From Paractinoplanes polyasparticus (lineage in GTDB: Bacteria; Actinomycetota; Actinomycetes; Mycobacteriales; Micromonosporaceae), in assembly GCF_019710575.1 (NCBI RefSeq), contig NZ_JAHWFK010000013.1, forward strand, positions 62,001-126,000: a DNA stretch of 64,000 nucleotides, in the 5' to 3' direction. Within the stretch, counting starts at the first letter, position 1; each line of letters begins with the position of its first letter. Below, in pieces: positions 16,297 through 25,982 of this stretch. The translations under genes and the position numbers were made by a program. Under the pieces are notes generated by a model. The model made no database searches. It had not been told where the DNA came from and saw nothing but the letters and a program-made list of their open reading frames with translations.

Positions 16297-16622
16297 GCCG
16301 TCTCCCGCTCGCGAAGCAGATCGTCCATGGTGGATGCGAAGCCCTGCCACACTTTGCCCGACCGCTGCAACTCGGCGTGGCCGGCGGCGTTGAGGCCGTA
16401 GTACTTGCGGTGGGGGCCCTCGTCGCTGGGTACCACATAGGTGTTCAGGAAGCCGCCGGCGAACAGGCGACGCAGGGTGCCGTAGACCGAGGCGTCGCCG
16501 ACCTCGTCGAGACCGGCGGCCCGCAGGCGGCGGAGGATGTCGTAGCCGTAGCCGTCACCGTCGCGCAGGGCGGCGAGCACGGCCAGGTCCAGGACACCCT
16601 TGAGTAGCTGAGTGGTATCCAC
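16293..16622 (-). CDS. PadR-family transcriptional regulator
   Basis: A 109-residue winged-helix regulator: LLKGVLDLAVLAALRDGDGYGYDILRRL opens the fold, ASVYGTLRRL is the recognition helix region and HRKYYGLNAAGHAEL the wing. It is translationally coupled to the HAAS membrane protein. The GTG at 16622 is preferred over a codon seven residues upstream because it leaves the palindromic operator outside the gene. Probably an autorepressor responding to an unidentified ligand. Confidence 0.88.
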   Translation of the reverse strand: MDTTQLLKGVLDLAVLAALRDGDGYGYDILRRLRAAGLDEVGDASVYGTLRRLFAGGFLNTYVVPSDEGPHRKYYGLNAAGHAELQRSGKVWQGFASTMDDLLRERETA

Positions 16623-16632
16623 GCGATGGACA

Positions 16633-16653
16633 GTACTTCGCAATGCGAAATAC
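16633..16653. promoter_or_regulatory. palindromic PadR operator
   Basis: A perfect core TTCGCAATGCGAA (16637-16649) is flanked by GTA and TAC, giving a 21-bp dyad with one mismatched pair. It sits 11 bp upstream of the padR GTG, overlapping the expected promoter. PadR proteins bind such dyads and repress their own operons; the match is by pattern. Confidence 0.65.
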
Positions 16654-16694
16654 CGTCAAGAGCGCAGTACCGCCGGCCTTGTGCCGAACAGGCG

Positions 16695-17600
16695 TCAGGC
16701 GAGGCTGTGACAGATGCCGTCGAGGATGTCGTGCTCCGAGGCGACGACCTCGTCGTGGCCCGAGCGCTCCATGATGGTGCGCAGGATCAGGGCGCCGGCC
16801 CCGATCACGTCGGCCCGGCCCGGGTGCATCACCGGCAACGCACGCCGCTGCTCGACGGTCATGGCCAGCAGCTCGGCGGTCACCCGGGACACGTCGGCCC
16901 GGCTCACCGCGCTGTGGTGGATGCGCGTGGAGTCGTACGCGGGCAGGTCAAGAGCCAGAGCGGCGACAGTGGTGACCGAGCCGGCCAGCCCGACCAGCGT
17001 TCTGGCGTCGCGGCCGGGAACGGCGGTCAGGGCGATGTCGACCGCGGCCGTGATGTCGCGCTCCGCATTGTGGATCTCGGCCGCGCTGGGCGGGTCGCTG
17101 TGGAGGTGCCGCTCGGTCATCCGCACGCAGCCGATGTCCATCGAGATGGCGTGGTCGACCTCGGCCGCGCCGGTGACGAACTCGGTCGAGCCGCCGCCGA
17201 TGTCGACCACCAGGTAGGGACGCTCGGCGGTGAGGCCGGCGACGGCGCCCGTGAAGGAGAGCCTCGCCTCCTCGTCGCCGCTGATCACCTCGGGGTCGAT
17301 GCCGAGCACACCGCGAACCATGTCGCGGAACTCCTGCGCGTTCTCGGCGTCCCGCGACGCCGAGGTGGCACACATCCGCACCCGGGTCACGCCCAGTTCC
17401 GCGATCTCGGCGGCATAACCGAGCAGAGCTTTTCTCGTACGCGCCATCGCGCCCTCGGAGAGGCGGCCCGTACGGTCCACGCCCTCCCCCAGGCGCACGA
17501 TCTCCATGCGCCGCGCCACGTCGGTCAGACCGCCGTCATTGCTGTCGGCGATGAGCAGGCGGATCGAGTTGGTGCCGCAGTCGATCCCGGCGACTCTCAT
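16695..17600 (-). CDS. Ppx/GppA phosphatase family (exopolyphosphatase)
   Basis: A 301-residue ASKHA-fold enzyme acting on polyphosphate or pppGpp. Motifs: GIDCGTNSIRLLIAD (phosphate 1), EVISGDEEARLSF, YLVVDIGGGSTEFV (phosphate 2) and TLVGLAGSVTTVAAL. Length matches the short actinobacterial Ppx type. The ATG at 17600 overlaps the acetyltransferase stop (ATGA). It is the distal gene of the ftsB-DUF501-argA-ppx operon, a conserved actinobacterial order. Confidence 0.9.
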   Translation of the reverse strand: MRVAGIDCGTNSIRLLIADSNDGGLTDVARRMEIVRLGEGVDRTGRLSEGAMARTRKALLGYAAEIAELGVTRVRMCATSASRDAENAQEFRDMVRGVLGIDPEVISGDEEARLSFTGAVAGLTAERPYLVVDIGGGSTEFVTGAAEVDHAISMDIGCVRMTERHLHSDPPSAAEIHNAERDITAAVDIALTAVPGRDARTLVGLAGSVTTVAALALDLPAYDSTRIHHSAVSRADVSRVTAELLAMTVEQRRALPVMHPGRADVIGAGALILRTIMERSGHDEVVASEHDILDGICHSLA

Positions 17601-18091
17601 AGGTGCAGCAGCATTCGAGTGTTCCCCAGGGTGTTGGGCTTGACCCGTTCCAGGTCGAGGAATTCGGCCACACCCTCGTCGTACGAGCGCAGCAGTTGCT
17701 CGTAGACCGTGTGCGGCACGGGGGCGCCGTCGATCTCGGTGAACCCGAACGAGCCGAAGAACCGGGTCTCGAACGTCAGGCAGAAGACCCGGGCCACCCC
17801 CAGCTCGCGGGCGACGTCCAACAAGCGCTCGACGATCCGGTGACCGATCTTCTGACCGCGACTGGCCGGGTCGACCGCGACCGTGCGGATCTCGGCCAGG
17901 TCTTCCCACATCACGTGCAGGGCGCCACAGCCGAGCACCCGGTCGTGGTCGTCGGTGGCCACCCAGAACTCCTGCACCGACTCGTACAGGGTGACCGTCG
18001 CCTTGCTGAGCAGCCGGCGGTCGGCCGTGTACTCGTCGACCAGCGACCGGATCGCCCGGATGTCCGTGGTGCGCGCGCGGCGGATCTCCAC
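17597..18091 (-). CDS. argA: GNAT amino-acid N-acetyltransferase (actinobacterial ArgA type)
   Basis: A 164-residue GNAT enzyme that closely resembles the short mycobacterial ArgA (Rv2747): YESVQEFWVATDDHDRVLGCGALHVMW, EIRTVAVDPASRGQKIGHRIVERLL (acetyl-CoA pyrophosphate loop), FCLTFETRFFGSFGF and VKPNTLGNTRMLL. It should acetylate glutamate at the start of arginine synthesis. GTG start at 18091 directly abuts the DUF501 stop. Confidence 0.82.
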   Translation of the reverse strand: MEIRRARTTDIRAIRSLVDEYTADRRLLSKATVTLYESVQEFWVATDDHDRVLGCGALHVMWEDLAEIRTVAVDPASRGQKIGHRIVERLLDVARELGVARVFCLTFETRFFGSFGFTEIDGAPVPHTVYEQLLRSYDEGVAEFLDLERVKPNTLGNTRMLLHL

Positions 18092-18631
18092 TTATTCGGC
18101 TCTTCCCACGCAGGGGCCATCGGCCCACCACGGTTCGACCGCGTCGCGGACCTCGTCCCCGAAAGGATTCACGCCCCGGCCCACAGCCAGCGCGTGCCCG
18201 AGGTGGACATGCAGACATTTCACTCGATCGGGCATGCCGCCCGCCGCCACGTGGGCGATCTCGGGCACGTCCTCGATCGCCTTGCGCTGGGCCAGGTAGT
18301 CCTCGGTGGCCTTCGCGTACTGAGCGGCCAGCTCGGGATCGGTCGACAGGCGCTCCTGCATGTCGCGCATGACGCCGGCCGACTCGAGCCGGCTGCACGC
18401 GGCGGTGGCATGCGGGCAGGTCAGATAGAACAGGGTCGGGAAGGGTGTGCCGTCGTCGAGACGCGGCGACGTCTCCACGACGTCGGGGTTGCCGCAGGGG
18501 CAGCGGTGCGCGACCGCTCGGGTGCCACGCGGACGGCGACCCAGTTGGACCTCCACGATGTCGAGGTCGGCCTCTGTGGGCTCATCCATGGTTTCTTTCG
18601 GTTTTCCGCCGCGGTTAGGCTCAGTGCTCAC
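18092..18631 (-). CDS. DUF501 family protein
   Basis: A 179-residue cytoplasmic protein of the actinobacterial DUF501 family. It has a conserved cysteine/histidine-bearing segment VAHRCPCGNPDVVETSPRL followed by GTPFPTLFYLTCPHATA and a C-terminal VKCLHVHLGHALAVGRGVNP; the Cys and His residues could bind a metal. The GTG at 18631 overlaps the ftsB stop by 4 bp; an ATG at 18589 is a possible alternative. The function is unknown, but its position between ftsB and ppx is nearly invariant in the phylum. Confidence 0.87.
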   Translation of the reverse strand: MSTEPNRGGKPKETMDEPTEADLDIVEVQLGRRPRGTRAVAHRCPCGNPDVVETSPRLDDGTPFPTLFYLTCPHATAACSRLESAGVMRDMQERLSTDPELAAQYAKATEDYLAQRKAIEDVPEIAHVAAGGMPDRVKCLHVHLGHALAVGRGVNPFGDEVRDAVEPWWADGPCVGRAE

Positions 18632-19200
18632 TGGTTCGGGGACTCCGCGTCGGCGGCTCGGACGCTGCTCCACAGCGTGTCGTACCAGCGGTCGGGTGCG
18701 GCCGCCGGCTGTTTCTGACCGGCCTCGGCTGCCGCGCCGACCGGATCGTTGCGCACGACGAGCGGAACCTCGCCCTCACGCACGTAGAAGAGTCTCTCCC
18801 GCGCCTGGGCCCGCAGGTATTCCGGGTCTTTCCACTTCTGCAGCTCCTGCGACTTCTGCGCGATGAGCTGCCTCTCCTCGGCTTGCTCGGCCTCGAGCTG
18901 GGCGAGTTGCGACTCCTGCGCGAGATAGACCCGCAGCGGGTAGGTGTAGGCGAGCGCCAGCGCGACGAAGACGACGATCAGCACCATCGTGCGGCCGGTG
19001 ATGGCTCTCGCTCGCGGGGCCGCGGTGCGCTTGGCGGCGCCCCGGCTGCCGGTGACCGTACGCCTGTTCCGGCTGCTCTTCTTGGGCACCGAACCCGTGT
19101 TACGCACGGCCCGGGTGCGGACGGCTCCGGTGGTGCGGACACGCGACGAACCGGGGCGGCGGGCCGGGCCCTGACCGCTCGGTGCTCGTCGCTGTGTCAC
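18628..19200 (-). CDS. ftsB: septum formation initiator FtsB/DivIC
   Basis: A 190-residue bitopic division protein: a long basic N-terminal tail, one transmembrane helix (MVLIVVFVALALAYTYPL, about 71-90), a coiled coil (QESQLAQLEAEQAEERQLIAQ) and the family motif KDPEYLRAQARERLFYVREGE. It would act in the divisome with FtsL and FtsQ. It is preceded by eno at 90 bp and translationally coupled to DUF501. Confidence 0.88.
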   Translation of the reverse strand: MTQRRAPSGQGPARRPGSSRVRTTGAVRTRAVRNTGSVPKKSSRNRRTVTGSRGAAKRTAAPRARAITGRTMVLIVVFVALALAYTYPLRVYLAQESQLAQLEAEQAEERQLIAQKSQELQKWKDPEYLRAQARERLFYVREGEVPLVVRNDPVGAAAEAGQKQPAAAPDRWYDTLWSSVRAADAESPNQ

Positions 19201-19221
19201 CCTGACCCCTCCGTCATGTGC

Positions 19222-19266
19222 TGTGGCGCCCGCTCGAAACCTATGCCCGTTTCGGCGGACGCCACA
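19222..19266 (-). terminator. hairpin between eno and ftsB
   Basis: Arms 19222-19240 and 19249-19266 (TGTGGCG...CGAAAC with GTTTCG...CGCCACA) pair with one mismatch and one bulge around an 8-base loop. There is no T-tract. It may attenuate read-through from eno into the ftsB operon. Confidence 0.45.
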
Positions 19267-19289
19267 ACTCCATGATTAGCGGGCGTTCG

Positions 19290-20606
<1,317 letters not shown>

Positions 20607-20729
20607 TCACCGACCGCGACCCTGCGGCCGACCACGACACTGAGCGTATCGACCCGCGATGTCGGTCGTACGCGCGGCCGGTGAACTTCTCCTCAAGCCG
20701 GCCCCGTGGCTGCCGATCTCGGAGTCACT

Positions 20730-21359
20730 ATGAGCACACCCATGCTTCCCGCCGACGGCTCGTACATCGAGCTGACCTCGTACGGCGAAACGCTGCCAGA
20801 TGTGCGAGTCGTGCAGGCCACGGCCGCGATGATCACACTCTCCCTGGCCCTCGACGACCTGCCGGCGGCCGACGCGGAGGTGACGCTGCGCTGGGCGGCG
20901 GCGCCGCGCGGCCGGTACGCCGTCGCGGGCAACGTGGCCGCCGTCGACGGGAACCGGGTGCGGGTGACGCTGTCCGGAGAGCCCGCGATCGAGCAGAGCC
21001 GCGACTACGTACGCGGGGGTGGCGGCGAGCCGATCGTGCTGATCCTGCCCGGTCAGGCCGCCGCCGAGGGCACGATCCACGACCTCAGCGAGGGCGCGGT
21101 GCGAGCACACTTCACCGACGTCGAGGTGGCCGCCGGCGACGACATCACTCTGCGTATGCAGGTGGGCGACGAGATCGTCGAGTTCCCGGCCCGCGCGGTC
21201 AAGGTGAACTCGGTGCGGCAGCAGATCCCGCGGCGCGGCCCCCTGATCGTCGAACTGGTGGCGGTCTTCACCACGGCGGACGAGCACCAGGCCCGGATCA
21301 TCCGGCGATACATCTTCTCGCAGCAGCTGAACGCCCGGGCCGCCGCCCGCGGTAGCTGA
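20730..21359 (+). CDS. PilZ domain protein (probable c-di-GMP receptor)
   Basis: A 209-residue protein with a YcgR-like N-terminal beta domain and a C-terminal PilZ domain. The c-di-GMP motif RxxxR is SRDYVRGGG (about 91-96) and the second motif DxSxxG is DLSEGAV. The ATG at 20730 follows GGAG at good distance. The gene diverges from eno. It would link c-di-GMP level to an unknown target; no flagellar gene is nearby. Confidence 0.8.
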   Translation: MSTPMLPADGSYIELTSYGETLPDVRVVQATAAMITLSLALDDLPAADAEVTLRWAAAPRGRYAVAGNVAAVDGNRVRVTLSGEPAIEQSRDYVRGGGGEPIVLILPGQAAAEGTIHDLSEGAVRAHFTDVEVAAGDDITLRMQVGDEIVEFPARAVKVNSVRQQIPRRGPLIVELVAVFTTADEHQARIIRRYIFSQQLNARAAARGS

Positions 21360-21400
21360 ACAGGAATCTCGTTTGCTCCGGGTTGCGCCCATGGGCTTAG

Positions 21401-22087
21401 GTGTCAGGCGTGTCCTCCGTTCCACGCCTGACGCTCGCGGGTCTCGCCGTCCTGAGTACGGCGCTGCTCGGCACGTCCGGCTGCGGTGACCTCGACGAGG
21501 CCAGTGCCGCCCCGCTGACCAGGGAAAACCTGATCACCGAGACAGCCGGCCAGCTGGCCGCGGGCGCGGCCCTCAGCTACACCGCGAAATACCAGGTAGC
21601 GGGCGGCGAGACGGCAACCGTGAGCCGGGCCCAGAAACCGGCCCGAGCCTCGTACGTCTATCCGGGCGGCCGCCTCATCACGACGACGACGGTCACGATC
21701 CGCTGCGCCGGCAATTCCTGTACGTCGACGACGGCCGACCCGGCCGCGGCGGCCGCCCTGGCCGAGGCGCCGCTGGTCTCGCCCGAGGCGGTGCAGGCGA
21801 TGCTGGCGACGGCCGCCCTCGACCCGGGCGTCCAGACCGACCAGCACGACACGACGATCACCGGCCGCCATGCCACCTGCCTGACCCTGCGCCAGGTGCA
21901 CGGCACGCCGACCCCGTCGTTCGACCTGTGCGTGACCAACGAGGGCATCCTGGCCAGCTTCGCCGCCACGATCGACGGCGAGCGCATCGACCAGGCCCTG
22001 ACCGCCTACTCGGAAACCGTCCCACCCGACGCGTTCCTGGTCCCCACGGGCGCCACCCTGGCCGACGAGTCCGCGGACACGAAGTAG
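21401..22087 (+). CDS. lipoprotein, unknown function
   Basis: A 228-residue lipoprotein: a signal peptide with lipobox LLGTSGC (cysteine at about 28), then a mature domain with a central disulfide candidate (IRCAGNSCTST) and a late pair (TCLTL, DLCVT). The overall shape recalls LppX/LprAFG-type carriers, but I see no decisive motif. A second GTG at 21410 is an alternative start. It lies 106 bp upstream of the ECF sigma leader and has its own frame and spacing. Confidence 0.75.
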   Translation: MSGVSSVPRLTLAGLAVLSTALLGTSGCGDLDEASAAPLTRENLITETAGQLAAGAALSYTAKYQVAGGETATVSRAQKPARASYVYPGGRLITTTTVTIRCAGNSCTSTTADPAAAAALAEAPLVSPEAVQAMLATAALDPGVQTDQHDTTITGRHATCLTLRQVHGTPTPSFDLCVTNEGILASFAATIDGERIDQALTAYSETVPPDAFLVPTGATLADESADTK

Positions 22088-22112
22088 CCCGCCGCCCTCT
22101 CCGCCTCGCCCG

Positions 22113-22139
22113 TGAACCTTCTTTCGCCGGCGCGCGACT
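22113..22139 (+). promoter_or_regulatory. ECF-type promoter of the sigma factor operon
   Basis: TGAACC (22113-22118) and CGACT (22135-22139) are separated by exactly 16 bp, the classic extracytoplasmic-function arrangement. A start point near 22147 would leave a very short leader before GAGGAGG and the leader cistron. I infer autoregulation by the sigma factor encoded just downstream. Confidence 0.65.
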
Positions 22140-22160
22140 GGACAGGGTGAGGAGGGGCGC

Positions 22161-22196
22161 ATGAACGAGTTCTCGACGGCGATCGGTGCCGGATGA
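22161..22196 (+). CDS. 11-codon leader cistron coupled to the ECF sigma gene
   Basis: ATG at 22161 follows a strong GAGGAGG and encodes MNEFSTAIGAG before TGA at 22194. That TGA overlaps the sigma ATG (GGATGAGTG). The sigma gene itself has no ribosome site other than sequence inside this cistron, so translation of the leader probably delivers ribosomes to it. It could be an annotation artefact only if the sigma protein starts elsewhere. Confidence 0.55.
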   Translation: MNEFSTAIGAG

Positions 22197-22705
22197 GTGA
22201 CGAGCTGATCGTCGTGCGGTGCCAGCTGGGTGAGCGCGACGCCTTCCCCGAGTTGGTCCGGCACTGGCACGGGCGGGTGGAGCGGTACGTCGGGCGGATG
22301 CTCGGCCGAGCCGACGACGACGTGGTGCAAGAAGTGTGGCTGGCCGTCGTGAAGGGCCTGCCCCGGCTGCGGCAGCCCGACCGGTTCGGGCCGTGGCTGT
22401 TCGCTATCGCCCGGCGGGCCGTGATGAACCGGCTGCGGGACGCCTACGCGAGCCCCGAGCCGTTGCCGGTCGAGGACGGGCCCGACGAGGCCGCAGCCGT
22501 CGTAGACCGGGAACTGGTGGCCGGGGCGCTCTCTGCCCTGCCACCCCGGGAGCGGGAAGTGTTGCTGCTGTTCCACCTGGAGGACCTGTCGCTCGACACG
22601 TGCGCGCAGATCTGCGCGGTACCGGTCGGCACGGTCAAGTCGCGGCTCAACCGGGGCCGCCGGCTGTTGCGAGAAGAGTTGCTGCGAAAGGGGTACGAGG
22701 GATGA
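22193..22705 (+). CDS. ECF RNA polymerase sigma factor
   Basis: A 170-residue sigma-70 factor with region 2 (FPELVRHWHGRVERYVGRMLGRADD-type core, then DVVQEVWLAVVKGLP and RFGPWLFAIARRAVMNRLRD) and region 4.2 (LPPREREVLLLFHLEDLSLDTCAQICAVPVGTVKSRLNRGRRLL). It lacks region 3, as in ECF factors. Translation is coupled to the leader cistron before it and, by ATGA, to a membrane protein after it that may be its anti-sigma factor. Confidence 0.9.
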   Translation: MSDELIVVRCQLGERDAFPELVRHWHGRVERYVGRMLGRADDDVVQEVWLAVVKGLPRLRQPDRFGPWLFAIARRAVMNRLRDAYASPEPLPVEDGPDEAAAVVDRELVAGALSALPPREREVLLLFHLEDLSLDTCAQICAVPVGTVKSRLNRGRRLLREELLRKGYEG

Positions 22706-23142
22706 CGCCGGAAGACCTGCTCGGCCGCCTCGACGCCCAGCTGTCGTTTCGCAGGCGTATCGCGTACGCCGCAGTAGCCTTCGCCGGACTGGCCGGCAGT
22801 GCCCTGATCGGAGTTCTGTGGGCGACCGAGCCGCACCTGCCGGCGCGCACCCAGGTGTCGTTCGGGGTGCTGGTGGTCATCGGGGCGGCGTGGGCAATCT
22901 TCGGCGGTTGGGCGGTCACGCGCCGGACGCCACTGTTCGCCCGCGACCGGGTGGTCGCCAGCTGGCTCGGACTGGCCGCCTGGATGGTGTTCGCGGTCGG
23001 AGCCCTCTTGCTCGCCCCCTCCGTGCCGGGCTGGCTGATCGTCGTCGGGTGCGCGATGGGCGTGACGGCGGCGGCCAATCTGGCCGTAGCGCTGCGGGCC
23101 CGGGCCGCCCTGCTGCGTCGCCGGGCCGAACTCGCCGAATGA
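22702..23142 (+). CDS. four-helix membrane protein, candidate anti-sigma factor
   Basis: A 146-residue protein with a short N-terminal cytoplasmic piece (MTPEDLLGRLDAQLSFRRR) and four hydrophobic segments (about 20-40, 50-68, 85-105, 110-130). No zinc-binding HxxxCxxC motif is present, so it is not a ZAS-type anti-sigma. Gene coupling to the sigma factor is the only evidence for that role. Confidence 0.75.
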   Translation: MTPEDLLGRLDAQLSFRRRIAYAAVAFAGLAGSALIGVLWATEPHLPARTQVSFGVLVVIGAAWAIFGGWAVTRRTPLFARDRVVASWLGLAAWMVFAVGALLLAPSVPGWLIVVGCAMGVTAAANLAVALRARAALLRRRAELAE

Positions 23143-23318
23143 GCCCAGCAGATACGCCACCACCCGCCGGCGCTCCGTGACGGCCGTCCGCAACCTGCGC
23201 CGCTCCGATTGACGATCGCCCTCAGCCCTGCCGGCCGCTGTCCGCGACCAGGCGTCAGCAGTTGGCGCCCGGCCGAAGCCGGCGGGTGAAGAGTCCGTCG
23301 GCAGTACGCGGCCAGCGG

Positions 23319-24188
23319 TCAGATCAACGACGTGAGGAGCGGGCGGACCAGACGAGCGCGTTCGCTTTGCCACGGACGCAGAGTGGGATGCCCGGGCGGG
23401 GCCGGCAGCGTGGATCGGTAACGCCACATGCCGGCCAGCGCGGCCACGAAACGGGCGGCATCGTCCGGCAGGCCTTCGAGGACCCTGCTCGCGGATCGCA
23501 GGGCGGCAGCGGGCCCGTCACGGTGCCCACCGCAGACGATGTCAGCGGCGAGGCGGGCGCGGTCGAGCCAGGACGCGCCCGCACAGCCGAAGCTCCAGTC
23601 GACGAGCACAGCCCGGCCGCCCGGCACGTCGACGATCGCATTGTCGGCTCGCACGTCCTGGTGGACCAGCGTTGTCCCGGCCGTCCACTCCGGCCACCCG
23701 GCGGCCAGGCCGGCCAGGGTCGCGATGTGCTGGCGTTCCCATCCGTCGAGCAACGCGGGTTCACCGGCGGCCAGACGCTCCCAGCCGTCGAGGTCAGTGA
23801 GCAGCTGCCCGATCGCCGGCACCAAAGCCGGTGCTCGCAGAGAGCTGACCAGCTCACAGGCGGCAGTCACCAGCCGAACCCCGTCATCACTCCACGGCGG
23901 CCCAGCCGGAACCCCTTCGGCGACCGACATCACCAACGCGCACCAGCCGTCGAGCTCGACCGAGCCCACCAGAACCGGCGCCGGAGCGCTCGCCGGCAGC
24001 GCCGCCAAGGCGACGGCCTCCCGCCGATAGAAGCGATACGAGGGTTCACTGGCCGCCCGCGACACAGCCTTGACGAAGACCCGCCCGAGTAGGAAAGCCG
24101 CCTGGCTTCGTCCCCAACGCGGAAGCCAGACCGCATCGCCGCACGGGTCTCCCAAGCTCGGCCAGGCAGCCAGAGAAGCGCCGACCAT
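23319..24188 (-). CDS. aminoglycoside phosphotransferase/choline kinase-fold protein
   Basis: A 289-residue APH-fold kinase: the Brenner motif is HQDVRADNAIVD (catalytic Asp) and the metal-binding VDWS replaces the usual DWE/DWD. N-terminal glycine-loop features are weak. Such proteins phosphorylate small hydroxylated molecules or confer drug resistance, and no substrate can be named. ATG start at 24188; monocistronic and convergent with the sigma operon. Confidence 0.75.
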   Translation of the reverse strand: MVGASLAAWPSLGDPCGDAVWLPRWGRSQAAFLLGRVFVKAVSRAASEPSYRFYRREAVALAALPASAPAPVLVGSVELDGWCALVMSVAEGVPAGPPWSDDGVRLVTAACELVSSLRAPALVPAIGQLLTDLDGWERLAAGEPALLDGWERQHIATLAGLAAGWPEWTAGTTLVHQDVRADNAIVDVPGGRAVLVDWSFGCAGASWLDRARLAADIVCGGHRDGPAAALRSASRVLEGLPDDAARFVAALAGMWRYRSTLPAPPGHPTLRPWQSERARLVRPLLTSLI

Positions 24189-24217
24189 TCACGCACAGCG
24201 AGGTGAAGCCCCGGCAA

Positions 24218-24289
24218 GGCCGGGGCCGAGGGTACCCACGCAAGGCGTAACTGCTTCTCAGCCTGGCGTGGGCACCCTCGGCCCCGGCC
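24218..24289 (-). repeat. 24-bp imperfect inverted repeat
   Basis: Arms 24218-24241 and 24266-24289 match at 23 of 24 positions, with a 24-base loop whose ends (AGGC/GCCT) extend the pairing. It lies between the DUF885 stop and the APH-like start. The stem is GC-rich and has no T-tract. It may be a terminator for DUF885 or a remnant of a palindromic mobile repeat. Confidence 0.7.
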
Positions 24290-24335
24290 GTCCCAGCGCA
24301 AGAAAGCCGCGGTTTCGAACAGCAATCCGCCTGGG

Positions 24336-25982
24336 TCAGACGCCGAGGAGGGTGCGGAGGTGGCGCGGCGGCGGGGAGCCATGGGCGAGCATGGCGTCGT
24401 GCCAGGCCTTCGGGGTAGCGCCGAACGGCCGGGCGGCGGCGATGGCGGCGACTTCGGTGTAGCCGACGAAGTAGGTGGAGAGCTGGGTAGAGGTCAGCAA
24501 GGCGCGGCGCCACTTGCCGGCGGCCTCGCCCTCCTCCTGGAAGCCAGGCCCGGTCATCAAAGCCATGGCCTCGCGCTCTTCCATCTCTTCGCAGTGGACC
24601 AGCTGATCGATGATGGCGTTGATGCTCATGCGCAGCTGCATCTTGAGCTGCTGGAGGCGTGTGGGAAGGCCGCCGAAACCCAGGTCGGCCATCGCCTCTT
24701 CGGCGTAGACGGCCCAGCCCTCGACGAACGGGCCGGACCAGCCCAGCGCGCGCACGCGGGTGGCAGCGCGGAAGCGGCGACTGTGGGCGAGCTGGAGGAA
24801 GTGGCCGGGCATCGCCTCGTGGACGGTGAGGTCGCGGAGCATGTGGTCGTTGTATTCGCGGTAGAACGATTCGACGCGCTCGGGCGACCAGTCGGACGGG
24901 GTGGGCGCGATGCAGTAGAACGTGGGCAGCTCGGCCGTCTCGAGCGGGCCCGGCGGGTCGCAGTAGGCGACGGCGACGCCGCGGGCGAACTCGGGCATCT
25001 CTTCGATGAGGCACGGGTCGTCGAGCAGGGTGACCAGGTCGTGCTTGCCGACGAAGCCGGTCGCCTCGTCCATCGTGGCCCGGGCCAGGGCGACGATGGT
25101 GTCGTTGGTGGGGTGTTGCGCGCCCAGGGTGTCGAGCGCGCGGCGGACCGTCTCGTCGGTGGCGGGGCCGCCGGTCAGCTCGGCGGCGGCCGCGCGCAGG
25201 CGCTCGCCGACGCTTTCGAGGTTGGCCCGGGCCCGGGAAAGCACCTCGGCCGCGGGGAGTTCGGTGTCGAGCGTGTGCCAGAGGCGGGCCTCCCACAGGC
25301 GGCGGCCCAGGCGCGGGTCGCGGCCGGGCTCGCCGCTGTCGACCAGGGTGTGCAGCCAGCCGTCGAACTCGGTGAGCGCGGCGAGGGCGGCGGCCGACGC
25401 GGGCTCGACCCGGGCGCGCAGGCCGGGCGCCTGGTCGAGCAGGGCGGGCAGCTCGTCGCGGATCAGCGCGGCCGTGCCCGCGAACTGGCCGATCGCCGTC
25501 TCGGCGTGGATGCGGGGAACGTCTCGCAGCTGGGCCCGGGCGGTGGCGAGCGCGTCAGGAATGGCCGCGAGACGGCCGGCGAGACTGGTCAGGCGTTCGT
25601 CGACGGGGGCGAACGGGCGGGCCATCAACGCGTGCAGCAGCGGGCCGGGGTTGTGGTCGAGCGGGTTCCACTCGTGTTCGCGCACTTCGCTCAGCTCGAA
25701 CAGGCCACGCTCGGCCAGGGCGCTGAGGATGGCGTGGTCGACCTGATCTTCGGGCGGCAGCGCGTCGGCGTCGACGCCGGAGAGCGCATCGGTCGCGTCG
25801 CGCAGCATGGCCAGGCGGGCCTGGGTCGCGCCGGGCGACAGGTCGGGCAGGCGGTCGTCGAACCGGTGGTCACCGGTGTAGGTGGCCAGCCCGGGCGAGC
25901 TCTCGAGGATGGCGTCGACGATGCTCTCGGCGAGGGGTACGAACTCCGGCATGCCGTGAAAGTTACTCGTCCCGTCCGACAT
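24336..25982 (-). CDS. DUF885 family protein (putative metal-dependent hydrolase)
   Basis: A 548-residue protein of the DUF885 family, which resembles M32-like carboxypeptidases. It carries the conserved segment TVHEAMPGHFLQLAHSR, an HExxxxH-type metal site, followed by GWSGPFVEGWAVYAEEAMADLG, which supplies a distal glutamate. The ATG at 25982 follows GGAG and overlaps the mazG stop by 20 bp. Substrate unknown; length normal. Confidence 0.87.
   Translation of the reverse strand: MSDGTSNFHGMPEFVPLAESIVDAILESSPGLATYTGDHRFDDRLPDLSPGATQARLAMLRDATDALSGVDADALPPEDQVDHAILSALAERGLFELSEVREHEWNPLDHNPGPLLHALMARPFAPVDERLTSLAGRLAAIPDALATARAQLRDVPRIHAETAIGQFAGTAALIRDELPALLDQAPGLRARVEPASAAALAALTEFDGWLHTLVDSGEPGRDPRLGRRLWEARLWHTLDTELPAAEVLSRARANLESVGERLRAAAAELTGGPATDETVRRALDTLGAQHPTNDTIVALARATMDEATGFVGKHDLVTLLDDPCLIEEMPEFARGVAVAYCDPPGPLETAELPTFYCIAPTPSDWSPERVESFYREYNDHMLRDLTVHEAMPGHFLQLAHSRRFRAATRVRALGWSGPFVEGWAVYAEEAMADLGFGGLPTRLQQLKMQLRMSINAIIDQLVHCEEMEEREAMALMTGPGFQEEGEAAGKWRRALLTSTQLSTYFVGYTEVAAIAAARPFGATPKAWHDAMLAHGSPPPRHLRTLLGV

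Noticed and set aside
23139..23180. A 13-codon frame overlapping the stop of the candidate anti-sigma gene
   Set aside because: ATGA overlap is present but there is no ribosome site and no recognisable peptide; too weak to call.
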